DNA of 64,000 bases. Source: Psychroserpens damuponensis. Lineage in GTDB: Bacteria; Bacteroidota; Bacteroidia; Flavobacteriales; Flavobacteriaceae. The DNA lies in assembly GCF_000826655.1 (NCBI RefSeq), contig NZ_JXJO01000024.1, positions 1 through 64,000 on the forward strand, given 5' to 3'. The notes beneath the pieces are model-generated. The model searched no databases. It was given only the letters and a program-made list of their open reading frames with translations, and had not been told where the DNA came from. Below are positions 7,597 to 17,355 of this stretch, one piece after another. Every line of letters starts with the position of its first letter. Within the stretch, counting starts at the first letter, position 1. The position numbers and the translations under genes were made by a program.

Positions 7597-10500
7597 ATGA
7601 AAAAATTACTACTTACAGGCCTCATAGTCTTTTCATTATCGTTTAGTTTTGCTGCAAATGTTTATGTAGATCAATCTGCGCCTCCAAATGGAGATGGGAC
7701 GAGTTGGGCAACTGCCTTTAACGACATACAAAGCGCTGTAGATGTGGCAGCAGCCAATGATGTGATTTTTTTAGCTGAAGGCATTTATAAGCCTCAATCT
7801 GATATTGATATTTTCATACCACTAACGATCAAAGGTGGCTATCCTCAAGGAGGAGGAGTTCAAAATATTCCGGCTCATATAGCGCAAATTCAAGCAGATT
7901 TTGATCCTAATGATTTGTTCTTCCTAATTTTTGATGTTTCTAGTAATTCTGAATTTGAAATTGAAGGCGTTCGGTTTTTTCAAACAAGAAGAGCAATTCA
8001 TACCGATTCAAATATCATAATAAATAAAGTTCAATTTGAAGGATTAACTAACAATGGTCTAACAATTGGAAGCGATATTGATAGTGTATCAATCACAAAT
8101 AGTATTTTTTCAAATAGTGAAGATACAAGTATCAATAATGGAGGACGTGTAGTTGCAGATTTTACTTTAGAAAATTGTGTCTTTCAAAATGGTCAAACAA
8201 CTGCAATTCAAATTTCTGATGCTGTTGTCAATTTTACAATGTCAGATTGTACTATTAAAGATTATAATTCGTCTTCAACTTTAATGGGTTTTAGAGATAA
8301 TAATGTGTTATTAGATAATTTATTGGCCGAAAATAATACTCTAGAGACTAGCGCTTTAATTGGTTTGTCTACAACAACACTTACTATTAGAGATTCTCAA
8401 ATAATAAATAATATTGGTGAATCAGCTGTTTGTTTTAGTGGTAGTAATTGCGATGTCACTTTAGAAGGCAGTAGTTTTAGTAATAATACATCTAATGGTT
8501 CATTTGCTACTGGTGTTTTTAGCTCCTATAATTCTACAATATCTGCTACAAATTGTAGCTTTAACAATAATGATACTGTCGGATCTCAGCCTAATGGAGT
8601 AGGTACTTCAAATGGAGCAGAGACGGTTTTGTCATTTGATCGTTGTGAGTTTAAAAATAATAAGGCAGATGGTTCTATAGCATATGGCTTATTCAAACTA
8701 TTTACAGGTGTTTCATTAACCGTTACAAACTCTATTATTGATGGTAATGAAGGTAATAATGGTTGTGCTATTAACATGTTTACTCTAGGTGAAATGATTT
8801 TAGAAAATAATATTTTTAGAAATCATAATAATGGAGGTCCTGTTATTGATACTTATAATTCAACTTCTGGTGTTGTCATTATAAATAATAACATTTTTGA
8901 AGAGAATTCAGTACCAGATCTTAATATAACAAACACAGCAAGTTTAACGTCAACTAACAATATATTCAATGGACCTAGTGCTTTTGTAAATATTTCTGGC
9001 GTTAATACGGCGAGTTTGTACAATGATTATTTTAAAGGAAATGAGAATGATGCAGAGTTTTTATCTTTAAATAATACAAATGCAAGCATAACGAACACTG
9101 TTATGATTTCCGAAAAAAATAGTGGTACACATGATGTAATTGAATCAGGAAACGGTGTTGCTCTAAATATTTTAAATAGTACATTTTCTTCAAGAACTCT
9201 AAGCAATATCAATGTAAGACTAGATTTTGATGATGGTCAACCTTCAACAATTTACAACTCAATAATTTGGGCAGGTAACGATTTAACAAATAGTGGTCTC
9301 ACTGGAAATTTAAGTGACTTAACTGTAGAGTATTCTTTAATTAAAGGAGAAAATCTAGGAGGAATAGGAGATTTAGATGGTACGTTAAATGATAATAGAC
9401 CATGGTTTGTAGATCAAAACTCTTTAGACTTCAGACTTCGAGCTTGCTCACCAGCTGTTAATGCAGGAAATAATAGTTATTTCACTGACACGTTAGATCA
9501 TTTAGGCAATCCTAGAATTTTTGAAACAACTATAGATATGGGTGCTTACGAGTTACAAGAACCTGCTAGCGCAACCTGTGAAGAGCCTGTTATACCACTT
9601 TGTACTAATTTAATCGCACCTGTTAACAACGAAACTAATGTGCCTATTGATACCAATTTAAGTTGGTCTGCTGTTCCAGATGCAGTTCAATATCAGCTTG
9701 TTGTTGGTACGTCAGCTGGTAGTGCCGATATTTTATCTGTTTTTTTAGGGAACGTTACAAATTACAATCTCGCAAATGATTTACCCGAAAACACTCAAAT
9801 ATATGTAAGAGTAACTCCAATTAATGGAGCAGGTGCTAACCAAAATTGTGTAGACGAAAGTTTTACCACAGCGATAGGAGATATGGTTTCTAATGTAGGA
9901 TGTAGTATCCTTATTCTGCCAGGTAATGGGTCAGTAAATGAAGAAGTAGATTCAGATATTACCTGGAGTGAAGACACAAACGCTAATGGCTATAGGTTAA
10001 CTGCTGGCACAACGTCTGGCGGAAATGACATTCTCAATAATTTTGACGTCGGAAATGTAACTACCTACGATTTCCCGTCTGATTTACCAGAAAACACAGA
10101 AATCTTTATCATAGTCGTTCCATATAATGCGATAGGTAGTTTCGAAACTTGCCCTGAGCGAAGTTTTACAACAGGTGCAGCACCAACAATACCAAATTGT
10201 ACAATCTTAAATAATCCAAATGATGGAGCCATTGACGTTTCTGTAGCGACAAATATAAACTGGAACGCTATTGTAGATGCAGATGGTTACATCATAACTA
10301 TTGGAACAACATCAGGAGGAACAGACATCATAAATAATCAAGATGTTGGTAACATCACAACATTTGATATTCCTACCAATTTGCCAGAAAACACTGAGAT
10401 TTTCGTAACGATTATACCTTACAATTCCGCAGGAAACGCAACAAGTTGTGCTGAAGAGAGTTTTACTACAGAATCTGCTTCTATAGATTTAGAATGTACT

Positions 10501-12849
10501 ATTATTAATTCTCCTTTAGCTAATGCTATGAATGTTCCTGTGAATACTAATATATCATGGAATGCAGTTTTGGGAGCCACAGGCTATAGAGTTAATATTG
10601 GAACAGATTCTGGTGTTTGGGACATTTTAGACGATTTTGATGTAGGTAATACAACAACTGTAAATCCTCCAATCGATTTACCAGAAAACACTGAAATCTT
10701 TGTTTTAATAACACCGTACGATACAATTGGAACTTTATTAAGTTGTGAAGAGGAATCTTTTGGGACTGAATTTACTGAAACCATTCCAAATTGTACGTCT
10801 TTAAGTACGCCTTTAAATAATGCTATTGATGTCTCTATCTTTACAGACTTAACTTGGAACGCCATTTCTAACGCAGAGGGTTATATACTTACTATTGGAA
10901 CCACTTCTGGAGGAACTGATATTATTAATAACATGGATGTTGGTAATGTCACAACATATGATATTCCTGCAGACTTACCAATTACTACCGAAATCTTTGT
11001 AACCGTTACACCTTACAATGCCTTAGGAAATGCAATTGATTGTATTGAAGAAAGCTTTATTACAGAATTGCCGCTTCCCGAATGCTCAAACCTTTTAATG
11101 CCTTCATTTCAGGAATTAGATGTTCCTGTAGATACAGATCTTATATGGTCTGCAAGTCAATATGCCGAAGGCTATACAGTAAATATAGGGACATCTACAG
11201 GAGCAACAGATATTTTAGATGTTACAGATGTTGGTAATGTTACAACGTATGATATTCCTTTTGATTTACCTGGAGGTACGGTTATCTATATAACTATTGG
11301 TTCATATAATAGTTCTGGCGGAACGGTTTGCGGTGATGATCAATTTACGACAGAAATTCCCTTTGTTGGTTGCTCAAGTTTAATAGATCCATTAAATGGC
11401 GCTACAAATGTGTCGGTTACTACAGATATTACATGGAGTGCAGCAGATAATGCAGATGGCTATATTTTAAATGTAGGGACGTCTCCCACGGTTAACGATA
11501 TTCTTGACGGTTTTAATGTTACAAATGGCAATACATCACACGATTTTGTAAATGATTTACCCGCAAATACTGAGATTTTTGTAAAATTAATTACAGTTAA
11601 TGCGTTTTCAGTAGATGAAACTTGTACTCAAGAAAGTTTTACAACTGGTGCTGCAAATTCTATGCTTGATTGTACAACGTTGACTTTGCCGTTGGCTGGT
11701 GAAACGAATGTATCTGTATCTACAAACTTCTCGTGGAATGCTGTAGAAGGCGCTAATGGTTATTTAATAAGTGTAGGTACAGCTGCTAATTTATTAGGAG
11801 GAGATGATGTTGGTAATGCGTTAACTTATGATTTACCTTTTGATTTACCCGAAAACACTGAAATAATTGTACAAATATCTCCATATTTAACACCTAATGA
11901 CACTTTTGGCTGTGCTTCAGAGTGGTTTACAACCGGTTCTGCACCAGCTGTTCCAGATTGCACCAGTTTAATTTTACCAGTTGATGACAGTGTAAATGTG
12001 CCAATTTCCGAAGATATTTCATGGAACGCTGTTGCAAATGCAAGCGGTTATTTACTCAATATTGGGACTACTTCTGGAGGAACAGATATTGCAAATACTA
12101 TTGACCTCGGAAATGTAACCACTTATGATATACCTGGAGATTTACCAGAAAATACAGTGATTTTCGTGACTGTAACTCCGTATAATTTGGAAGGCAATGC
12201 TATAAGTTGCACAGAAGATAGTTTTACAACGGAAACTTTAGCAACTATACCAGAATGTACTTATTTAATTTCACCGGTTGATGGCAGTGTAAATGTGCCA
12301 ATTTCCGAAGATATTTCATGGAACACTGTTGCAAATGCAAGCGGTTATTTACTCAATATTGGGACTACTTCTGGAGGAACAGATATCATAAATACTATTG
12401 ACCTCGGAAATGTAACCACCTATGATATTCCAGTAAATTTACCAGAAAACACAGTGATTTTTGTGACTGTAATTCCGTATAATTCTGAAGGAAACGCGCA
12501 AAGCTGCGATGAAGAAAGCTTTACAACCGAAACCCAAATTGTATTTCCAGAGGTTGAAGAAACAAAATATGGATTTTCACCAGATGGCAATGGAATTAAT
12601 GATTTTTGGGAAATTAAAGGCATACAAAACTTTACAGATAATGTGGTGTATATCTACAACAGATGGGGAGATTTAGTTTTTGAGATTAAAGGATATGATA
12701 ATGCTTCTCGAGTTTTTAGAGGTGATGCAAATAAAAAAAATAGGCTAGGAGCAGGACGATTACCATCTGGAACTTACTTTTTTAATATTCAAATTAATGG
12801 TCCTCACAATCTAAAGAAAACAAAAGGTTTTGTTGTTTTAAAGCGCTAA
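7597..12849 (+). CDS. giant T9SS adhesin: beta-helix, ten Fn3-like repeats, gliding-type CTD
   Basis: 1750 residues from the ATG at 7597; a TTG one codon earlier is less likely. After the signal peptide (MKKLLLTGLIVFSLSFSFA), residues of about 25-650 form a right-handed beta-helix with NNIF, NCSF and NSIF turns. This section ends in IDMGAYELQEP, a 'choice-of-anchor Q' style signature. Ten Fn3-like repeats of about 98 residues follow (about residues 668-1648). Each has a Cys-Thr opening, a (I/L)(S/T)W(N/S)A strand, GTTSGG(T)DI, DVGNVTTYDIP, DLPENTEIFV and SFTTE. The last two repeats are almost identical in DNA. The final 100 residues are a type B CTD (YGFSPDGNGINDFWEI through RWGDLVFEI to KKTKGFVVLKR). 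Its stop is 3 bases from the start of a PorP/SprF gene. It is a surface adhesin; the ligand is unknown. Confidence 0.9.
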   Translation: MKKLLLTGLIVFSLSFSFAANVYVDQSAPPNGDGTSWATAFNDIQSAVDVAAANDVIFLAEGIYKPQSDIDIFIPLTIKGGYPQGGGVQNIPAHIAQIQADFDPNDLFFLIFDVSSNSEFEIEGVRFFQTRRAIHTDSNIIINKVQFEGLTNNGLTIGSDIDSVSITNSIFSNSEDTSINNGGRVVADFTLENCVFQNGQTTAIQISDAVVNFTMSDCTIKDYNSSSTLMGFRDNNVLLDNLLAENNTLETSALIGLSTTTLTIRDSQIINNIGESAVCFSGSNCDVTLEGSSFSNNTSNGSFATGVFSSYNSTISATNCSFNNNDTVGSQPNGVGTSNGAETVLSFDRCEFKNNKADGSIAYGLFKLFTGVSLTVTNSIIDGNEGNNGCAINMFTLGEMILENNIFRNHNNGGPVIDTYNSTSGVVIINNNIFEENSVPDLNITNTASLTSTNNIFNGPSAFVNISGVNTASLYNDYFKGNENDAEFLSLNNTNASITNTVMISEKNSGTHDVIESGNGVALNILNSTFSSRTLSNINVRLDFDDGQPSTIYNSIIWAGNDLTNSGLTGNLSDLTVEYSLIKGENLGGIGDLDGTLNDNRPWFVDQNSLDFRLRACSPAVNAGNNSYFTDTLDHLGNPRIFETTIDMGAYELQEPASATCEEPVIPLCTNLIAPVNNETNVPIDTNLSWSAVPDAVQYQLVVGTSAGSADILSVFLGNVTNYNLANDLPENTQIYVRVTPINGAGANQNCVDESFTTAIGDMVSNVGCSILILPGNGSVNEEVDSDITWSEDTNANGYRLTAGTTSGGNDILNNFDVGNVTTYDFPSDLPENTEIFIIVVPYNAIGSFETCPERSFTTGAAPTIPNCTILNNPNDGAIDVSVATNINWNAIVDADGYIITIGTTSGGTDIINNQDVGNITTFDIPTNLPENTEIFVTIIPYNSAGNATSCAEESFTTESASIDLECTIINSPLANAMNVPVNTNISWNAVLGATGYRVNIGTDSGVWDILDDFDVGNTTTVNPPIDLPENTEIFVLITPYDTIGTLLSCEEESFGTEFTETIPNCTSLSTPLNNAIDVSIFTDLTWNAISNAEGYILTIGTTSGGTDIINNMDVGNVTTYDIPADLPITTEIFVTVTPYNALGNAIDCIEESFITELPLPECSNLLMPSFQELDVPVDTDLIWSASQYAEGYTVNIGTSTGATDILDVTDVGNVTTYDIPFDLPGGTVIYITIGSYNSSGGTVCGDDQFTTEIPFVGCSSLIDPLNGATNVSVTTDITWSAADNADGYILNVGTSPTVNDILDGFNVTNGNTSHDFVNDLPANTEIFVKLITVNAFSVDETCTQESFTTGAANSMLDCTTLTLPLAGETNVSVSTNFSWNAVEGANGYLISVGTAANLLGGDDVGNALTYDLPFDLPENTEIIVQISPYLTPNDTFGCASEWFTTGSAPAVPDCTSLILPVDDSVNVPISEDISWNAVANASGYLLNIGTTSGGTDIANTIDLGNVTTYDIPGDLPENTVIFVTVTPYNLEGNAISCTEDSFTTETLATIPECTYLISPVDGSVNVPISEDISWNTVANASGYLLNIGTTSGGTDIINTIDLGNVTTYDIPVNLPENTVIFVTVIPYNSEGNAQSCDEESFTTETQIVFPEVEETKYGFSPDGNGINDFWEIKGIQNFTDNVVYIYNRWGDLVFEIKGYDNASRVFRGDANKKNRLGAGRLPSGTYFFNIQINGPHNLKKTKGFVVLKR
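11986..12487 (+). repeat. recent 297-bp tandem duplication inside the adhesin
   Basis: Positions 11986-12190 and 12283-12487 are nearly identical at the DNA level, offset by 297 bases (99 codons, one Fn3-like unit). The other eight units are related only at protein level. This is a fresh, in-frame repeat expansion and a likely site of further copy-number change. Confidence 0.9.
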
Positions 12850-12852
12850 TTT

Positions 12853-13782
12853 ATGAAATTTACAAAATTATATAATAGCTTATTGCTAAGCGTTTTATTG
12901 CTCTTTTGCGTAAGTAAACATTTAAATGCGCAGCAAACAGCTTCGTTTCCCGAGTATAACTATAATCCGTTTATAATTAATCCTGCCTATGCTGGATTAT
13001 TGCCAACTACCGAAATGACTCTAGCTAATACAGGTTTTAGTGCATTTGATGGAAGTCCTAAAAATATCAGTTTTAGTTTTCATACACCAATTGCAGATCG
13101 CAAAATGGGCATTGGAGCAGGAATTATTAGAGACGAAATAGGTGTTACAACATCTACTAGTGCTTTTGTAGCTTATTCTTATAAAATAAGATTTGACTTT
13201 CAAGATGATAGGCCATATTGGCAAAATTATGAGCCAGGAACATTATCTTTTGGATTGACAGCTGGATTACAACAATATCAGGATAATTTATTAGAGTTGA
13301 ATATTATGGATGATATTCAATTTAGTGAAAATATAAATATTACGATTCCAACAATTGGTCTTGGGTTTTTATTTAATCATTCTCGTTTTTATGCAGGAAT
13401 ATCTGCACCTAACGTTATGGGAACGTCTTTAGCGTCAGAAGATGCTGTAAACCTAGAATTTCCTGTTTATGGTTATTTTGGATATCGCTTTTTTAATAAT
13501 CGTTTTGAGAATTTTATGATTAAGCCAAGCTTATTCTTGAAACACGAAAAAGGAGCACCTTTGTTAGCAGATATGAATGTATCTGTGAGTTACCAAAATA
13601 AATTTGAATTAGGAGCAGGTTATAGATCAAGCTCTGCATTTAACGTACTAGCAGGACTTTATATCGCAAAATCATTGCGATGTATCTATCATTATAGTAT
13701 AATTTCTGGTACGTCTCCTTTAGGAAATCAACACGGACTCATATTAAGCTTTAGGTTTAAAGAAGGCTACAAAACGAAATAA
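12853..13782 (+). CDS. PorP/SprF family T9SS outer-membrane protein
   Basis: 309 residues with a signal peptide ending at LNAQ (about residue 26). The family opening PEYNYNPFIINPAYAGLLP is followed by MTLANTGFSAFDGSPKN, MGIGAGIIRDEIGVTTS and a barrel that closes with GLILSFRFKEGYKTK. It starts 3 bases after the giant adhesin gene, the arrangement seen for SprB-SprF. SprF is required for SprB to reach the surface, so this protein probably delivers or anchors the 1750-residue adhesin. Unlike the copy at 1-1094, it has no C-terminal extension. Confidence 0.9.
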   Translation: MKFTKLYNSLLLSVLLLFCVSKHLNAQQTASFPEYNYNPFIINPAYAGLLPTTEMTLANTGFSAFDGSPKNISFSFHTPIADRKMGIGAGIIRDEIGVTTSTSAFVAYSYKIRFDFQDDRPYWQNYEPGTLSFGLTAGLQQYQDNLLELNIMDDIQFSENINITIPTIGLGFLFNHSRFYAGISAPNVMGTSLASEDAVNLEFPVYGYFGYRFFNNRFENFMIKPSLFLKHEKGAPLLADMNVSVSYQNKFELGAGYRSSSAFNVLAGLYIAKSLRCIYHYSIISGTSPLGNQHGLILSFRFKEGYKTK

Positions 13783-13832
13783 AATAAAGTAACTGTAAAT
13801 TATTTGATTTTATAAGTTTTCCAATTGACTTG

Positions 13833-14573
13833 TTAGTTTTTAACTCTTATAGGTTTAAGCTTAATAAAACCTAGAGCATCTAATACTTTTATAATTACAT
13901 AGGTGACATCAATTTCGTACCATTTTACCCCAAAATTTGCGCGACTTGCATGCTTATGATGATTATTATGATAACCTTCACCCATCATTAAAAAATCAAA
14001 CCTGAAGAGATTTTTACTCGTATTCTTCATTTTAAAATTCACATAACCATAAATATGGCCAAACCAATTTATAATCACACCATGAATTGGAGCCATTAAA
14101 AATGTAATTGGCAGTAATAACCATTGCCACCAAGCTGTTGCAAAATATACAAAAACTAAAATGTAGAGCGCAATCCAGAGCAGTCTAGATATACGAGAAC
14201 TAGCGAATGTATCAAAGGTTTTCCATTGCGGCACATTTTTAGTAAAACGCTCATCTACAGCAACACGTTGCTTATTAATATCTTGATATACGGTTTTTGT
14301 TTTCCACATCATGGCAAACACATTTGCATCATGAGATGGAGAGTGCGGATCTTTTTCTGTATCAGTATAAGCATGGTGCATACGATGCATTACGCCGTAA
14401 CCATAAGCACTTAAATAACTTGAGCCTTGAAAAATCCAAGTTAGAACGAATGTTAAACGCTCCATTGTTTTAGACATCGTAAATACTTGATGCGCAGCAT
14501 AACGATGTAAAAAAAATGACTGAAAAAATAAGCCTCCATACCATAGTATTAAGACAAAAATGATGATAACCAT
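13833..14573 (-). CDS. acyl-CoA / fatty acid desaturase
   Basis: A 246-residue integral membrane desaturase with the three histidine boxes that hold the di-iron centre: HRYAAH (about residue 23), HRMHH (about 64) and GEGYHNNHHKH (about 200). Hydrophobic pairs flank the boxes (IIIFVLILWYGGLFFQ and LLWIALYILVFVYFATAWW). It would introduce a double bond into saturated acyl chains for membrane fluidity, which suits a cold marine habitat. It is monocistronic with a promoter very close to its start. The Crp-type regulator gene lies upstream on the same strand but 140 bases away. Confidence 0.9.
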   Translation of the reverse strand: MVIIIFVLILWYGGLFFQSFFLHRYAAHQVFTMSKTMERLTFVLTWIFQGSSYLSAYGYGVMHRMHHAYTDTEKDPHSPSHDANVFAMMWKTKTVYQDINKQRVAVDERFTKNVPQWKTFDTFASSRISRLLWIALYILVFVYFATAWWQWLLLPITFLMAPIHGVIINWFGHIYGYVNFKMKNTSKNLFRFDFLMMGEGYHNNHHKHASRANFGVKWYEIDVTYVIIKVLDALGFIKLKPIRVKN

Positions 14574-14584
14574 AACTTTTTTTG

Positions 14585-14615
14585 CAAAGATACTTGCAGC
14601 TTATGAGCTATACAA
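14585..14615 (-). promoter_or_regulatory. promoter of the desaturase gene
   Basis: On the minus strand TTG (14615-14613) is followed after 20 bases by TATCTTTG (14592-14585), an exact TAnnTTTG -7 element. The start codon is only 11 bases further on, so the transcript would have a leader of only a few bases. Confidence 0.55.
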
Positions 14616-14716
14616 TGAACCCAAATCAATTAAAGGCTTAAGATTTTCTTAATTAATAGAAGCAAGAAATTTAATTATCACACTCTTTTAAAAAATGTAA
14701 AATACTTAAAATTAGA

Positions 14717-15286
14717 TTATATACGTTTTCTAATTCTACTCAATGCTTGAGCAGTGACACCAATATAAGAGCTAATGTACTTTAAGGGAATGACCTTTAA
14801 TAATTCTGGACGTTCTTTAAAAAGTTTTAGATAGCGTTCTTCTGCTGTTAAATTTAATAGATATTGCTCGCGTTTTGATTTTAACAAAAAGAGACGTTCT
14901 GCAGTTAATCTGCCAATGAGATTGCCTATTTGAGTGGTTTTATAAACGTCTTGTAAATCTTGGTAGGTAATGCTTAATATCGTAGTTTTAGTTAAGGCTT
15001 GCAATTGATAAGCAGAAGGTGTTTGCGTTAAAAACGAATCGTAAGCACTAACAAATTGGTCTTTAAAGCTAAATCCAAAAGTGATTTCTTTTTCTGAATT
15101 TTCCTTCGGAATAAATAAACGCACCACACCAGATTCTATAAATGAAATATGATTTTCTATATCATTAAGCTTTAAAAATACTGTTTTTTTTGGTATTTCA
15201 CGACGCTGTAATCTAGATGAGAAAAACTCCCAATCGGCATTTGAAATCGTAGCAATTTGATCTATGTAGGCTTTTATTTGGTGCAC
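14717..15286 (-). CDS. Crp/Fnr family transcriptional regulator
   Basis: 189 residues, the usual length for Bacteroidota Crp-like regulators. A cyclic-nucleotide-binding-type beta roll occupies residues of about 25-115 (FLKLNDIENHISFIESGVVRL, FGFSFKDQFVSAYDSFL). A helix with LTAEERYLKLFKERPELL follows. A short C-terminal helix-turn-helix (PLKYISSYIGVTAQALSRIRKRI) ends the protein. No Fe-S cysteines of Fnr are present, so oxygen sensing by a cluster is unlikely. Its target is unknown. Confidence 0.85.
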   Translation of the reverse strand: MHQIKAYIDQIATISNADWEFFSSRLQRREIPKKTVFLKLNDIENHISFIESGVVRLFIPKENSEKEITFGFSFKDQFVSAYDSFLTQTPSAYQLQALTKTTILSITYQDLQDVYKTTQIGNLIGRLTAERLFLLKSKREQYLLNLTAEERYLKLFKERPELLKVIPLKYISSYIGVTAQALSRIRKRI

Positions 15287-15335
15287 TTAGTTGTAAGCTT
15301 GAAAAATTAGAGCGTGAAGATACGGGTTTGTGATA

Positions 15336-16673
15336 TTATAACTCTACCATTTTATGCTTTAAAATCTTTTGAATATCCATATTGTCTTTTTGTTTAATAA
15401 GATAATGCTGCAAATCCTCCTCATGCGTTATTTGCTCTTGTTTATCAATAAAACCGTAGCCTAAATACACATTATTTTTAATCCAGATGAAGGCTTCTTC
15501 ATTCGCTGCTCTCCCTTTTTCTTTTAAAATGATATCTTTTTTACCTTCAGAAATAGCTTTAATAGCTTCAATAACTCGTTCGTTATAATCACTAATAGAC
15601 TCTTCATTTCTACAAATACCTTTGCAATTGGTTATATTGTAATGTGAGCATTCCCAAACAGATTCTTGCAAATGGCAATATTTAGGACATAGATTGAATT
15701 GTGAACAAATTTTTTCCATATACAAGCGCACATCTCTTACATTAAAAAAAGTAACTAAAGGATTTGGTGTTAAACGCCCTTTATTCATAGCGAGATGAAT
15801 GATACCATTTCTATCCTCATAAGAAAAAATGGAATAGGATTGAATGGTTCGTTTTGCAACTTTATTATAAATTGGAAAGTTCTGTTTTATTGCAGCATCT
15901 TCCATTAATAATGCAATTAGTTCACTGCCAGATAATTCGAAATCGATATCTCTAGTTTCTCTAACCATATCAAGCGATTTTTTCGTTTTACTATAAAAAT
16001 GGCTCAATACTCTTTTCTTAATATCTTTGGCTTTCCCAATGTATATAATTGTACCCTTTTTATCTTTAAAATAATAAATACCTGGCGAATTTGGTAAGGT
16101 TTCAAACGTTTCTTTTGATAAATTAGGAGGCAGAGTAGATTCTCTAGAATTTTTGTTCAGAAAGTCACTAAAAGCCTCACTAGCGTTAGGTTGTTTTAAT
16201 AATAGTTCAAATAAAACTACTGTAGCTTCAGCATCTCCACGAGCTCTGTGTCTTCCTACTAAATCAATAGACAATGCCTTACAAAGTTTTCCTAAACTAT
16301 ATGATTTATGTCCAGGAAGCAGTTTTCTAGACAAACGTACTGTGCACAATTTTTTTCTTCGGAAATCGATACCTAAACGCTTAAATTCGCCTCCAATGAC
16401 ATTATAATCAAAATTAACATTATGCGCTACAAAAATGGAGTCCTCTGTGATGTCAAGTATATGTTGTGCAACATCCTCAAAAACTGGCGCGTTTGAAACC
16501 ATCTCATTGTCAATACCTGTGAGAGCTGTAATATGAAATGGAATATCACTCTGCGGATTTACGAGTGTTGTAAATTCGTCAATCACACAGTTTCCATCAT
16601 ATTTAAAAACAGAAATTTCAGTGATACGATTTCCACGTCCAGTAGTTTCAACATCAATTATGGTGTAGATCAT
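15336..16673 (-). CDS. DnaQ-like exonuclease fused to GIY-YIG endonuclease domain
   Basis: 445 residues. Residues 1-170 are a DEDDh 3'-5' exonuclease: YTIIDVETTG and ITEIS (Exo I), VAHNVNFDYNVI (Exo II) and HRARGDAEAT (Exo III). Residues of about 195-275 are a GIY-YIG nuclease like that of UvrC/Cho: SPGIYYFKDKKGTIIYIGKAK with KRVLSHF. The remainder contains a cysteine-rich segment (CSQFNLCPKYCHLQ, CSHYNITNCKGIC) that could bind metal. It is probably a DNA-repair nuclease comparable to DnaQ-UvrC fusions known in other bacteria. It is monocistronic. Confidence 0.85.
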   Translation of the reverse strand: MIYTIIDVETTGRGNRITEISVFKYDGNCVIDEFTTLVNPQSDIPFHITALTGIDNEMVSNAPVFEDVAQHILDITEDSIFVAHNVNFDYNVIGGEFKRLGIDFRRKKLCTVRLSRKLLPGHKSYSLGKLCKALSIDLVGRHRARGDAEATVVLFELLLKQPNASEAFSDFLNKNSRESTLPPNLSKETFETLPNSPGIYYFKDKKGTIIYIGKAKDIKKRVLSHFYSKTKKSLDMVRETRDIDFELSGSELIALLMEDAAIKQNFPIYNKVAKRTIQSYSIFSYEDRNGIIHLAMNKGRLTPNPLVTFFNVRDVRLYMEKICSQFNLCPKYCHLQESVWECSHYNITNCKGICRNEESISDYNERVIEAIKAISEGKKDIILKEKGRAANEEAFIWIKNNVYLGYGFIDKQEQITHEEDLQHYLIKQKDNMDIQKILKHKMVEL

Positions 16674-16767
16674 GTATTAAAATAGATTTAGTGCTTTTAA
16701 CCTTTAAAATTATAAAATTTAGAAGATTTTAAATGAGACTGTAAGATAAATGTTTAAAAGCAAAATT

Positions 16768-16833
16768 TGTAATTTTACTTTTTAAAAATTACAGATTTAT
16801 GTAATTATTTTCAGAAAAAACTGTAATTATTTT
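16768..16833. promoter_or_regulatory. TGTAATT repeat cluster upstream of the cold-shock gene
   Basis: TGTAATTTT (16768-16776) faces AAAATTACA (16785-16793) as an inverted pair with an 8-base gap. TGTAATTATTTT then appears twice as a direct repeat (16800-16811 and 16822-16833), 22 bases apart. The cluster lies in the 289-base gap before the cold-shock gene. It is a candidate operator. A TATTTTTG -7 element follows at 16898-16905. Confidence 0.4.
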
Positions 16834-16962
16834 AATTCTACTCGTATAGCAATAAAAGACGATTATCTTTGTTGAAAATTAAATTAAATTAACTTGTTAT
16901 TTTTGTAGCGTTAATGATTTACAATACTAATAAGAAAGTACAAACATAAAATATAAGTAATA

Positions 16963-17220
16963 ATGATTAATTGGTTAAAAAAACTATTTGGTTCAAGTAA
17001 TGATTCAGGTTCTAATAAAGGAACACAAGAAGGAACCGTGAAATTTTTTAATTTTAGAAAAGGGTTTGGATTTATAACTCTTGCTGATTCTAACGAAGAG
17101 ATTTTTGTTCACAAATCAAATGTTATCGGTAAAATTAAAGATAAAAACAAAGTCACGTTCAATATTGAACAAAGTGACAAAGGACCTATCGCAACAAATG
17201 TAAAGGTTATAAAAAAATAG
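16963..17220 (+). CDS. cold-shock domain protein with N-terminal extension
   Basis: 85 residues. A short amphipathic N-terminus (MINWLKKLFGSSND with a Gly/Ser linker) precedes a complete cold-shock domain. This carries the RNP1-like motif KGFGFIT and the RNP2-like motif EIFVHKSNV, after QEGTVKFFNFRKG. It binds single-stranded RNA or DNA and probably acts as an RNA chaperone. The extension of about 22 residues is not in CspA. Two DEAD-box helicase genes follow downstream after a terminator, a sensible cold-adaptation neighbourhood. Confidence 0.9.
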   Translation: MINWLKKLFGSSNDSGSNKGTQEGTVKFFNFRKGFGFITLADSNEEIFVHKSNVIGKIKDKNKVTFNIEQSDKGPIATNVKVIKK

Positions 17221-17240
17221 ACGATCATAATGCCATTAAG

Positions 17241-17266
17241 AACCATCGTAATTGATGGTTTTTTTT
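17241..17266 (+). terminator. rho-independent terminator after the cold-shock gene
   Basis: AACCATC (17241-17247) pairs with GATGGTT (17254-17260) around a 6-base loop, followed by a T run. It separates the cold-shock gene from the helicase genes. Confidence 0.85.
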
Positions 17267-17355
17267 ATTTATTATTTTAAAGTATCGTTAAATTCATTTA
17301 GCGCTATGATGTTATTCTATAACAAGGTATAGCTATCTTTATCAAAACTATTTTT

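Noticed and set aside
9600-12540. CRISPR-like periodicity
   Set aside because: The period of about 295 bases is coding Fn3-like repeats in one open frame with diverged copies, without short repeats and spacers.
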